Part shown: piece after piece, positions 8,833-17,471 of the stretch
How positions within the stretch are numbered: the first letter of the stretch is position 1
Layout of the letters: every line of letters starts with the position of its first letter
DNA from: a virus
IMG/VR virus record: IMGVR_UViG_3300032397_000003
Span: 91,574-155,573 of that record
Direction: 5' to 3' (one strand)
DNA: 64,000 bases
The notes under the pieces: generated by a model
What the model was told of the DNA's origin: nothing
Databases searched by the model: none
What the model saw: only the letters and a program-made list of their open reading frames with translations
Translations under genes and position numbers: made by a program

Positions 8833-8952
8833 TTAGTTATACTTCATAGCGGTCTTGTCATCGCAGTTTAAAACGGCTTTGATATCGTTGAATAGATCGG
8901 TCTTTTCAAACTGGTTATATCTCTTGATTATTTGCTTTAGTTTATCGTTCAT
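8833..8952 (-). CDS. Small hypothetical protein
   Basis: 39 residues (MNDKLKQIIKRYNQ to MKYN), between fibre 2 and the hub. Base composition is richer in G+C than most of the operon (codons such as ACC, GCC, CGA). The upstream binding site is weak. A real gene is plausible because it fills a 176-bp gap in a dense operon, but the evidence is thin. Confidence 0.4.
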   Translation of the reverse strand: MNDKLKQIIKRYNQFEKTDLFNDIKAVLNCDDKTAMKYN

Positions 8953-8995
8953 GCTATTAACCCGGATTATTTATTCTTTCAAATTCGTTTGCCAT

Positions 8996-10288
8996 TTATT
9001 GGCCTAAATACACAAAAGTAAATCTATTTTTTGCAGCATCATTAGGGGCGTTTCCAATTGTGTGTGGCCTAAATATATCCCCTTTTTTAAAGTACATACT
9101 TCCGGATAATTGGTGGAATGTATTTGCCTGAGTATACGCCATAGATACAATATCGGTAGTTGTAATAGATTGAATGATGGTCGTAAGCTGGTTCGAATTA
9201 AGACTTAAACCCCAATTTATATCGCCGCCGTCAGCTCCATGCATACACATATAGCTATACACACCGCTTCTATTTATTGTTATTTCAAGCCCTTTAGCGT
9301 TTGAACTGTAACCGCTGGAATGATTTTCAGAAAACATATTTCCGATATTTTCATCAAGATTAGTAAATCGCATAATTCTAATATCGGTTGAACCATAACC
9401 GGCATACGTTCTGAGTTTTAATTGACTTGTAATTCTTTCAGATACTATCTCCCAACATCCCGAATTTACACTTTCTTGTAGTACCAATATATTACCAACT
9501 TTAGGAAGTATAATTGATGCAAGTAAATCATTAGAAATTTTATTTGCATCTGTCGCATGAGGGTTTATTGTTAAAGTGTTTGTACCACCTTTTACATAAG
9601 CAATTTCTATTCTTCTCCTTCTATTATTAGACATTAAAGGAAGAGTATATATTACTGGACCTGCTGTTGTATCAAATTCTAATCTACTTATACCATCATT
9701 ATCTAATCCTACATAAGTAGCTTGCTTGTATGAAGTTAAATTACCATATGAAGTAAGTGCTTTTGTACTATTGTATAATCCATTAGCTCCTAGAATAGTA
9801 ACATCAGTTGATGCTGTAACCGTTGGAGTAATTACAGAGGTAGCCCCTCTAACATTACCACTTCTATCTATTAATCCCCATGTTTTAGATACATAAGAAA
9901 AAGAAGATAATACATTAGCTACATATACCCCCATACCAATTATAACATCAGTACTTAATAATTCACCCACTGCTTTAGCTGTAAAATCCATATAGTTAGT
10001 TGCTGAATTTATCCAAGTAAACTGACAAGTGATATATGGTTTAGCTTCTGTAATAGGAAATACTATTGTTGCAGATGTTTTTACATGAACCAGTTGATTC
10101 AATGATGTTTCTACTGCCACATCAAGTGGTGCGATATTAACATTGTTACCTGCATTGATAGTAAGATTACCACCATCATATACTCCGGGTTTAATCAGAT
10201 TATGAAGTAGCCCCCCAAGACTTGATGATAGAAGTTCTTGTCCATAACTAAAATTTATTGTTTGTGTACCATAATTTGTACTTCCCAT
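8996..10288 (-). CDS. Tail fibre 2 (paralogue of fibre 1)
   Basis: 430 residues. The N-terminal 150 residues match fibre 1 (11051-12064): both share NxGxQxIxFxY, IxPGVYxGG, IAP, a LVxV strand and a KTWG block, so this part probably attaches to the baseplate or a common adaptor. The middle has Ala/Thr/Val-rich strands. The C-terminal 140 residues (9001-9440) are Gly/Ser-rich, end VYLGQ, and are encoded by DNA of clearly higher G+C, as expected for an exchanged receptor-binding tip. Host receptor recognition is inferred. Confidence 0.7.
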   Translation of the reverse strand: MGSTNYGTQTINFSYGQELLSSSLGGLLHNLIKPGVYDGGNLTINAGNNVNIAPLDVAVETSLNQLVHVKTSATIVFPITEAKPYITCQFTWINSATNYMDFTAKAVGELLSTDVIIGMGVYVANVLSSFSYVSKTWGLIDRSGNVRGATSVITPTVTASTDVTILGANGLYNSTKALTSYGNLTSYKQATYVGLDNDGISRLEFDTTAGPVIYTLPLMSNNRRRRIEIAYVKGGTNTLTINPHATDANKISNDLLASIILPKVGNILVLQESVNSGCWEIVSERITSQLKLRTYAGYGSTDIRIMRFTNLDENIGNMFSENHSSGYSSNAKGLEITINRSGVYSYMCMHGADGGDINWGLSLNSNQLTTIIQSITTTDIVSMAYTQANTFHQLSGSMYFKKGDIFRPHTIGNAPNDAAKNRFTFVYLGQ

Positions 10289-10299
10289 TTTTTACCTTC

Positions 10300-11049
10300 T
10301 TACCATATAATTGAATTAAGGGCTTCTATTGTTTGTGCATTATCTATTGATAATTCTAATGCTTCTTTTTTACCATAGAGATAAATACTATAAGCTATCA
10401 TTTCCTTTCTCATTAGTTTAATCTGAGCTAAAGTAGCCATCGTTTTTTGATTTTGATATCCTTTATACTCTGTTTCTGCTATTTCACTATCTGTCATAAA
10501 TTCAATAAGTACATCAACATTTTGAAGATCATTCTTAGTTGTATTTCTTCTGTAATCAATATTTATACCTAATACTTCTGAAGGAAAATGACCATTTATA
10601 AAATGTTGATTATAAGCATCAGATATTTCTTGATATTTTATAATCTTAAATTCTTCTATAGCTAGAATTCCATCAGTAGCAAGTTCAGAATTAGTTTTTT
10701 GAATAATTGTTTTCGTAATATCATCATACTTCTCTCTGTCAGATAACACGGTTAATCCTGCATCTATCTTTTCTTTAATAGTCATCTCAACAAATTCATT
10801 ACCTTCAATCTTTTTCCCTTCGGGAATATCAACAAAGTCTTTTCTTTCTGATAATGATAGTAATTCATATTTAGAATCAAATTCTCTTATATCCTGACCA
10901 ACTTTACCTGTGAAATAATCGTTAGGTATATGCTGAATAGAATCATAATCGGTAATTCCTCCATATTGCATTGAAGCAATTACTTTATCCTCTGATTGAG
11001 TTTCGCAACTATGAACGATCTTATTATCCTTTAATGCTATATATATCAT
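10300..11049 (-). CDS. Fibre-associated protein with DUF4376-like C-terminus
   Basis: 249 residues. The N-terminus (MIYIALKDNKIVHSC) resembles fibre-assembly proteins. The C-terminal 100 residues carry a pattern I associate with DUF4376: a fDSEVLGxxIDYRRNT-like segment, then DVLIEFM, and an ending AQTIEALNSIIW. Lying between two fibre genes, it probably belongs to fibre assembly or attachment. Start 10 nt from the fibre 2 start and 2 nt from the fibre 1 stop. Confidence 0.6.
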   Translation of the reverse strand: MIYIALKDNKIVHSCETQSEDKVIASMQYGGITDYDSIQHIPNDYFTGKVGQDIREFDSKYELLSLSERKDFVDIPEGKKIEGNEFVEMTIKEKIDAGLTVLSDREKYDDITKTIIQKTNSELATDGILAIEEFKIIKYQEISDAYNQHFINGHFPSEVLGINIDYRRNTTKNDLQNVDVLIEFMTDSEIAETEYKGYQNQKTMATLAQIKLMRKEMIAYSIYLYGKKEALELSIDNAQTIEALNSIIW

Positions 11050-11050
11050 A

Positions 11051-12064
11051 TTATAGTACCGTCCTTTTCCATAGTTTCATAAGTCTGTTTCTTGGTTCTG
11101 TAGTTGTTCCAGTTCTGGCAACGAGAGCCGAATTAAGTGTAATTGTATCAGCGTTGTAAGTCCCACCAGATGCACCACCAGAAGATGTTGACGATCGAGT
11201 AAACGCCCCAGTCGCTACATTTGCAGCCGTCATATATGTCCCAACCGTACCATTTATAACTTGACCCTGGTCAGCACTTAATCCAGTTGACCTTGCTTGT
11301 TGAGTTGTTCCATCCGTTCCCCCTGCTGTTCTGAAGTAGACATATTCCGTGTTAAACTGTTCAACCCAAGTACCACCGAATAGTGTCGCTGGTCTTGAAG
11401 CTGTAGGAAATGCTGTTGCATCTGTGTTACTTGCTGCATCCGGGTATTGAACGTAGAATGAACCTACGGGATACATAAAATCAGAAACAGCTTTAGATGT
11501 AGGAACTTTTGTTGTACTTGTTGAAAATACTGTTTCTACGTCACACCCATCTACTTGGTCAACATTTAAATTTGCTACTTTTGTGGTTGATGTAACATAA
11601 AAAGGAGTTGTACCAACAGGTACATCATTAGTTGTTTGTCTACCCCATGTTTTATTAGCATAAGTAACTGATGTTATTGCCCCTAAAGTAAATATACATT
11701 CTCCTAAACATACTTCATAAGGTAATGCTCCTGACCCAGATGCTCTTTGATTAAAGTCTAACCAATTTTCAGATACATCATCCCATGTATAAGTAAGTGC
11801 TATTACTGGGGTTGATGCGTTTACTGATATAGTAGTTGCTGATCTTGTCTCTACTCTTACAAGTTTATTAGAGCTAACTTCATCTGTTTTTATATAAGCA
11901 ACAAAAGGGGCTATTGTTGCCTGAGTTCCTGCATAAGTAATAGTACCACCACTATATACCCCTGGATTTATAGCTTCTCGTAAAAGAGTATTAAATTCTT
12001 TTGCTTGAGCTGGATGGTGATAATCAAATGTTATATATTGGTCACCTAAATTCGTTATTGACAT
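11051..12064 (-). CDS. Tail fibre 1 / receptor-binding protein
   Basis: 337 residues. Residues 1-150 are homologous to fibre 2. The C-terminal half contains the common fibre-tip block YPVGSFYVQYPDA, then LFGGTWVEQF, a Gly/Ser/Thr-rich region, and the ending TEPRNRLMKLWKRT, found in many phage fibre tips and phage-collar-like proteins. The last third (11051-11420) is G+C-richer than the rest. A receptor-binding role is inferred from that block and the gene order. Confidence 0.75.
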   Translation of the reverse strand: MSITNLGDQYITFDYHHPAQAKEFNTLLREAINPGVYSGGTITYAGTQATIAPFVAYIKTDEVSSNKLVRVETRSATTISVNASTPVIALTYTWDDVSENWLDFNQRASGSGALPYEVCLGECIFTLGAITSVTYANKTWGRQTTNDVPVGTTPFYVTSTTKVANLNVDQVDGCDVETVFSTSTTKVPTSKAVSDFMYPVGSFYVQYPDAASNTDATAFPTASRPATLFGGTWVEQFNTEYVYFRTAGGTDGTTQQARSTGLSADQGQVINGTVGTYMTAANVATGAFTRSSTSSGGASGGTYNADTITLNSALVARTGTTTEPRNRLMKLWKRTVL

Positions 12065-12075
12065 CTTTACCTCTC

Positions 12076-13242
12076 TTAAATAATTTGAAAATCAAACTTG
12101 ATATTTGAATAAGTACTATTATCCCATTGAACTTTTGGAAATGTACTATATAATAAACAACCACTGAATGAGTCTAGTATTGCAACTTCTGTAAATCCTG
12201 AAAAATGTTGTTGCTCTTTTATTAGTGTTCTAAAATTAAGGTGATCTAATTCTTCTGTTATCTTAGATACCCCACTTGTATAACTTATTTGAAATATAAA
12301 ATCATGTACATCTGTAATACCAGAATGTATAATTGAATGAGTTCCTGATCCAAAATTGATATACTTCATATTTGTGAAATCAGTTGAAGTTAGAACACTC
12401 TTTTGTAAAGTTGGAGTTAATCCTTGATAATCAGTCCATGTTTTATTAGTAACTGTATTATTACTATTCAATTCAATCTGTAAATATGGTTCATAATAGC
12501 ATCTATCTGTTACTCGTTTAAATTGATCTATATCATTTTTTAACACTTTGAGAGTTTCTAATGATTGAAATTCAGTAGCTGATTCTATAAATTTATGGGT
12601 GTAGTTGAATATCATATTTCTCGTTAAAGAAAATAATATAGCAGAGCCATCTAAGCTTGGAAATTCTACAAAGTCTAGATAAGATGGATTAAGCTCGGAA
12701 TACGTTCCTGTTGATACCCTCTCAGTTGTATCTAAAGCAAATGGTGGGGTATAGTCTAATGATATATATGCATCAAGACGTACTAAACTACCTCTATAAG
12801 TATACCCCCTATCTTCTCTGTCCAGATGGGTTGTACCTGCTTGTGATGATCCTAGTAAAGTTTCATCCCCAATATAAACATCATATATAGTATCATAAAC
12901 AACTGAATATCCATTAGATATTAAATTAAAAGGTATTCCTTGTATTTGATAACAAGATGGGGTAGTTTTAGATTTAAGCCTCGGTATTAAAAATAGTAAT
13001 TCTTTTTTTATGAAATCAAGGGTTGAAGTATATCCATTTAGAGTTCTTAAATTATAACCTAACATTACAGCCAAGTCTCTTAATTCTTGTTCGGTAGCAT
13101 TATCAAAGTCATATTGATTAAATATAGCTTTTACTTTATCATCTCTAATATCTGTATATATAGATTGCCATACTTCAGTGAGTGATCCCCACTTAGTATC
13201 CTGCATTGCTTTTGGAATAAATCTCTTAAAGGAAAAATTCAT
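12076..13242 (-). CDS. Baseplate protein, tail protein I-like position
   Basis: 388 residues. The N-terminus (FKRFIPKAMQDTKW, then VKAIFNQYDFDNATEQELRDLAVMLGYN) resembles the start of wedge-outer proteins that sit between gp6/J and the fibres (gpI-type). The remainder is beta-rich. It sits 12 nt from each neighbour. It probably links the wedge to fibre attachment; this follows from gene order rather than clear homology. Confidence 0.55.
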   Translation of the reverse strand: MNFSFKRFIPKAMQDTKWGSLTEVWQSIYTDIRDDKVKAIFNQYDFDNATEQELRDLAVMLGYNLRTLNGYTSTLDFIKKELLFLIPRLKSKTTPSCYQIQGIPFNLISNGYSVVYDTIYDVYIGDETLLGSSQAGTTHLDREDRGYTYRGSLVRLDAYISLDYTPPFALDTTERVSTGTYSELNPSYLDFVEFPSLDGSAILFSLTRNMIFNYTHKFIESATEFQSLETLKVLKNDIDQFKRVTDRCYYEPYLQIELNSNNTVTNKTWTDYQGLTPTLQKSVLTSTDFTNMKYINFGSGTHSIIHSGITDVHDFIFQISYTSGVSKITEELDHLNFRTLIKEQQHFSGFTEVAILDSFSGCLLYSTFPKVQWDNSTYSNIKFDFQII

Positions 13243-13254
13243 CTAAAAATCCTC

Positions 13255-15099
13255 TTATGATATATAAGACAAATCAGTGTTGATAAAGTCTTGGTCTATG
13301 TCAGTTATTTGGTAGAACCAGGGCAATCTTATACTATTCCGCTGTCCAGGTGTTGTATTACCATCTTCCATCTTGTAACTGAGATATAAAACATATCCAT
13401 CAGCATCAGCAGTACCTGGATTCTGTATTCCATAAATAGCATGAGTTACATCAGCTACTATTTCAACAATTAAAAACGAATACTGATTAGTACTGTAATT
13501 AACAAATCCACCTGAAACTGTGTAACCGTTCATCCCCGATATAACCACACCTGTAGTAGATGCTATTTGTAAAGGGGCTTGCCATACATCAGCTATTTTT
13601 CTTTTAATCCATATTTCAAAACTATTTAATAGCAACCAATTTTGCTTATCTAGATCACTGGTTTGGGGTGGTATAAAACTAGAGAGTAATCTTACATTAC
13701 TCATTGTAGGATTTATATCTTTTTCTAAGTAATAAATCTCTGAACTATGGTACACTATATCAGTTATAGCATCTATAACTCTATAAAAATTAGATTCATA
13801 AATATTTTGCTGAAAGTCTGCATTAAGAATATCATATTGGGTATTAAGAGCATCCTTAATATCTAAGTCCACAACTGAAAATGTTTTATTAGCTGAAATT
13901 TTTGCAGTTACATCAAATCTCGCATAAACTTTTTGAAGTGTTTCAAAAGATACAATCTCTGTTAAACATTTTTTTGGTAAAATATAATCAGTTTCTAAAC
14001 TTGTTTTTTGAGTTGCAGTTAAATCTTCTCCAGTATTAGATACTGCAGTTACATAAACTAAATTTTGATCTGAGACATTAGTTGAACCCCCTAGACTTTC
14101 TATAGTCCATACTTTAGATTTATTTACGTAAGGAGCTGCATCAATTGCTGCCATCCAATTTTCTACTGAAGATAGTATACCACCTATTTGAAATAGATTA
14201 GGTGCATTATTTCTTATTGATTCAATATCTTCAATCTCTGTTCCTCCAACTATACCATCCGCATGAGTACAATATAAAGTAGCTACTGTATTATCTTCAT
14301 CTGTTAAAGCTGTTTTAATTACTATTATAGCATCACTTGATGTAATATCACCAAGACTTCCCTTTGTATCAGCATATTTAATAAGTATCCTTTCTCCATT
14401 AGAAAGTTTTTTAGAGTTTATACCATCACCAAATATAATCTTTATATAATCGTATGCAGGAGAGTTTTCTATTTGACAGTAATAATCAGTGGTATTATTT
14501 ATAAGATAAAGATTAGAGGTAATATTCACATCGTATAAGAATCCATTTGCTGAGTCTACTACCCATATTTGCAATTCATCATTATCAGTAGAATCAGAAT
14601 ATAAAGATATAGTTTCATTTACTATTCCAGTTGCTATATAAAGAAATTCTTTCGGAGTACCTTCTTTAACAGCAACATCTATATCTCCTACTGTACCTGT
14701 ATAATAAAATACATTATCAGTAGCATACACACTAAGAGTATTATCTACATCTATAAATGTAGCCCAACGGGGTATTCTAATTTCCTTTCCTGCATAGGTG
14801 TAGGCGGGGTTGAAGGTAGAATCAGCACTTATCTGTAAAGTACCAATAGCCCCTGTTTTTCTATAAGGAATATATCCAAGCCATTTAGCAAGTTTGACAA
14901 GTGAGTCTCTTTTTTCTGCTGTAATCCATTTAGCTTCTCTATATAAGAATTCAGCGAGATAAACTAATTTTTCTCCTGTATAAGCAAGCATATCAACAAT
15001 TCGTTGATATACTCCATAATATAATATTTTATTCCAATCAGATAAAAGCGAAAGTCTTGATTGTATTTCTGTTACGAGTCCGTTATACGTATAAATCAT
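13255..15099 (-). CDS. Baseplate wedge protein (gp6 / baseplate J-like)
   Basis: 614 residues. It has the baseplate-J layout: an N-terminal helical region with LAKWLGYIPYRKTGAIG (68-84), then a beta domain with IPRWATF, FGDGINSKKLSNGERI, and a central GIVGGTEIEDIESIRNNAPNLF, a close match to the J/gp47 'GGxexEsxexxRxxxp' signature. It forms the iris-like inner ring of the baseplate that controls sheath contraction. Neighbouring gp25 and spike genes support this. Confidence 0.85.
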   Translation of the reverse strand: MIYTYNGLVTEIQSRLSLLSDWNKILYYGVYQRIVDMLAYTGEKLVYLAEFLYREAKWITAEKRDSLVKLAKWLGYIPYRKTGAIGTLQISADSTFNPAYTYAGKEIRIPRWATFIDVDNTLSVYATDNVFYYTGTVGDIDVAVKEGTPKEFLYIATGIVNETISLYSDSTDNDELQIWVVDSANGFLYDVNITSNLYLINNTTDYYCQIENSPAYDYIKIIFGDGINSKKLSNGERILIKYADTKGSLGDITSSDAIIVIKTALTDEDNTVATLYCTHADGIVGGTEIEDIESIRNNAPNLFQIGGILSSVENWMAAIDAAPYVNKSKVWTIESLGGSTNVSDQNLVYVTAVSNTGEDLTATQKTSLETDYILPKKCLTEIVSFETLQKVYARFDVTAKISANKTFSVVDLDIKDALNTQYDILNADFQQNIYESNFYRVIDAITDIVYHSSEIYYLEKDINPTMSNVRLLSSFIPPQTSDLDKQNWLLLNSFEIWIKRKIADVWQAPLQIASTTGVVISGMNGYTVSGGFVNYSTNQYSFLIVEIVADVTHAIYGIQNPGTADADGYVLYLSYKMEDGNTTPGQRNSIRLPWFYQITDIDQDFINTDLSYIS

Positions 15100-15108
15100 T
15101 TTAAACCT

Positions 15109-15696
15109 CTAGCTTCCATTACAGACGATTAGTATGTCTGTAAATTTTGAATCAGTAGGAAGAAGGTTGACGAGTTTGTATTTATTCCACTTCCAACTGT
15201 TTAAATCATAATCATAAATCAATCTACTAGAACTTATAGAAGGTTTTTTAATTGTTACAAATTCTAATAGATTATCTTCTATATATAGTACTTCTTCATA
15301 TTCAAAACTATTAGTGCTAAATTTTGTATTAAGAAATAATGATAAGGCATCTGTTGTTCCTTCGTTTGGAATTGAGTATACAACTTCAATTTCAGTTATT
15401 CTATTTTCATAATCAGGAATTATATTTAACGCTTGTATAGTCACTTCAGGGGAGAATTCATTCATTAAAGCTGTCATCAATCTCATTTTTAAAGTCATAA
15501 AGTTTTCTGGATTTAATGTCTTAAAAGCAAAATTATCTAATGCCCCTCCTGCAAAAGGATTCATTAAGTATTCTCCTCTCTTGGAGTTTATCCATTGGTT
15601 CATTGCATTCTTAATAGCACTGGCTGCATAATAAGTTACAGGTGTACCATCTTTATTATCCCTACTGTATAAATCTATATCTTGGTAAGTTGACAT
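15109..15696 (-). CDS. Baseplate wedge protein gp25-like
   Basis: 195 residues. The N-terminal half carries the gp25/GpW signature: AIKNAMNQWINSKRGEYLMNP then FAGGALDNFAFK, matching the usual T/S-x-x-GE and FG...L blocks. gp25 joins gp6 and starts sheath assembly. The C-terminal 70 residues are an extension relative to the usual 130-residue family. A class C motif lies just upstream of its SD (GAGGG). Confidence 0.8.
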   Translation of the reverse strand: MSTYQDIDLYSRDNKDGTPVTYYAASAIKNAMNQWINSKRGEYLMNPFAGGALDNFAFKTLNPENFMTLKMRLMTALMNEFSPEVTIQALNIIPDYENRITEIEVVYSIPNEGTTDALSLFLNTKFSTNSFEYEEVLYIEDNLLEFVTIKKPSISSSRLIYDYDLNSWKWNKYKLVNLLPTDSKFTDILIVCNGS

Positions 15697-15710
15697 TTTC
15701 CCTCTTTATA

Positions 15711-15724
15711 TTATTTATTAGTAA
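15711..15724 (-). promoter_or_regulatory. Class C (late-type) motif before gp25
   Basis: Read on the minus strand: TTACTAATAAATAA, about 15 nt upstream of the gp25 ATG with the SD GAGGG between. One of about a dozen copies. Confidence 0.55.
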
Positions 15725-15729
15725 AGAAT

Positions 15730-16425
15730 TTAATTATTTTTATTCTTAGCTGATAGGATAGTAGGTAGCTGAACTGTCTTAATCAAAGTAAATGCAGCTG
15801 CATTAACAGGAACAGATGAAGGACTACCAGGTGCAGTACATGTTACAGTAATGGCTGCAATAGCGTCAAGAATAGCTCCCAAAGTATCACTTAAAGTTTT
15901 ACCTAGAACCATTTTCTCAGATGGTACTGTTCCCCCTAATAATTCTATCTCAGTAGCTTTTATTTTAACTTTTCCATTTTTATCTATAAATATACTTGCA
16001 GTAGGGTGATATATAAATATTTCAGCATTACTAGAATTACTATCTACTCCTATACAAATTCCATTAGGATAATAAGTATATTTAGCATTAGGGTAAACCG
16101 AAGCTGATCCTATACTTGATTTTACATTGTCTTGAAATAAAGTATGAGGATGAAAGTCACTAAAATTTATATCTGATATATAATAAGGTTGTCTTTGAAA
16201 TTCATCTATATCTTCAAACCACACCCATACAAAAGAATTAACTTCTGGTATAAAAGAGGAACCGTGTAGATTACTTCCACCACATCCACCTGAATTACTT
16301 TGAATTGCCCATGGAAGTTCTTTGTCAGCTATACCATAATGAAGGTGCTCTATTTTTACTTGAACTCTTCCTTTCTTTTTTGTATCATTGTTTTTTATGA
16401 CTTTAGCTGGAAAATATCCTTGCAT
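15730..16425 (-). CDS. Baseplate central spike protein (gpV / gp5-like)
   Basis: 231 residues. The N-terminal OB-fold signature is clear: KKKGRVQVKIEHL, ELPWAIQS, then FIPEVNSFVWVWFED, as in gpV/gp5 spikes. A C-terminal beta-strand region (120-170) and a hydrophobic Ala/Thr tail follow. No lysozyme domain like that of T4 gp5. It would form the membrane-puncturing tip under the hub. Confidence 0.8.
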   Translation of the reverse strand: MQGYFPAKVIKNNDTKKKGRVQVKIEHLHYGIADKELPWAIQSNSGGCGGSNLHGSSFIPEVNSFVWVWFEDIDEFQRQPYYISDINFSDFHPHTLFQDNVKSSIGSASVYPNAKYTYYPNGICIGVDSNSSNAEIFIYHPTASIFIDKNGKVKIKATEIELLGGTVPSEKMVLGKTLSDTLGAILDAIAAITVTCTAPGSPSSVPVNAAAFTLIKTVQLPTILSAKNKNN

Positions 16426-16725
16426 CTATTGTCTCCATTTTAGGATAAAACTTTTTATATCTTCAATCTTCGGAATATATATCTCAGTCATAGGAATTAT
16501 TTCAAATATATCTTCTATATTATTTACAAGTAATATTATATCCCAATATTCAACTGATTGATAATATGTTTGAGATATAAGATAAGGTCTTTCTATTTCA
16601 ATCTTAGATATCTTATGAGTAAAGTATCCATTAGTCCATTCAAAATTTCTCCATAATACTGAAGAAGAATCTCTTATTATATTACCATCTGTATCACTTA
16701 ATATTGATTGTACTTTTTCTCTCAT
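16426..16725 (-). CDS. Small baseplate protein, LysM/gpX- or gp53-like
   Basis: 99 residues, stop touching the next ATG. The segment YYQSVEYWDIILLVNNI followed by TEIYIPKIEDIKSFI resembles the gpX/LysM or gp53 pattern (xYWWxIxxxNNI ... LxIP). Such proteins clamp the hub or the wedge. Assignment is tentative. Confidence 0.5.
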   Translation of the reverse strand: MREKVQSILSDTDGNIIRDSSSVLWRNFEWTNGYFTHKISKIEIERPYLISQTYYQSVEYWDIILLVNNIEDIFEIIPMTEIYIPKIEDIKSFILKWRQ

Positions 16726-16730
16726 TTGTA

Positions 16731-17471
16731 TTATCTCATTCTAGGATTTGTTTTTACTGGGGCTGCAGGTGCTTCTGGTCCATAATAATTACCATTAGTG
16801 TCAAATAATCTCCCCATTTTAAAGAATTCTATGAAAGCAGGAACAAGACTTTGTATTTGTACATTAGCACTAGCCCACAAAGGGTAACCGTTCTCAGTGA
16901 CATGTTTAGAGTAGGTTGGAGAAACAGAAAAAACAAATGCTGCTGGGAGATATATAACTCCAGGGATAACAACTGAAAAAATAGAATCCTGTTGTTGATC
17001 TATAATTTTTTGCATTTCTTTTTTTTGTTGGTCTGTAATTTCTTCTCCACCTTTATCTTTTATGTCTTTTATTTCTTGATCTATTGATCTAACATTTTTT
17101 GCATTTAACCCAGGAACCAAAACTTGTTTTTTATCCCCTGTTCTAAGTATATGAGAACCTATAAGTAAGGTCATAGGGTCAAGAACATCAGTTAAAGGAT
17201 CAGTTTTTGTATAAAAAAACATATCAACTGTAATTTTTACAGGATTTGTTTTTGTCCATCTAGGAGCATCAAGTATTGATCTTAATCCTAATCCTGTCGA
17301 TCCAACTGTTCCACCCGAACTACTTAACATATTACCAACATCTACTAGAGAAGATATAGTGGGGCATAGATCACCAAAAGTACTAAACTCAGTAGCTGTT
17401 TCTATTTGAAAATCTTCTGTTATTGGAAGATCAATTTGACCACTTGCAAATTGCATTATTATTCTATTCAT
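16731..17471 (-). CDS. Tail tube-hub adaptor / baseplate protein
   Basis: 246 residues between the tape measure and spike genes. The pattern VKITVDMFFYTKTDP ... LVPG ... PGVIYLPAAFVFSVSPTYSKHVTENGYPLWASANV fits tail-completion proteins that cap the tube below the tape measure, where residues after 'G.P' are shared. A Lys/Glu/Gln-rich insertion (about 125-160) is probably a coiled coil. Its start overlaps the tape measure stop. Confidence 0.5.
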   Translation of the reverse strand: MNRIIMQFASGQIDLPITEDFQIETATEFSTFGDLCPTISSLVDVGNMLSSSGGTVGSTGLGLRSILDAPRWTKTNPVKITVDMFFYTKTDPLTDVLDPMTLLIGSHILRTGDKKQVLVPGLNAKNVRSIDQEIKDIKDKGGEEITDQQKKEMQKIIDQQQDSIFSVVIPGVIYLPAAFVFSVSPTYSKHVTENGYPLWASANVQIQSLVPAFIEFFKMGRLFDTNGNYYGPEAPAAPVKTNPRMR

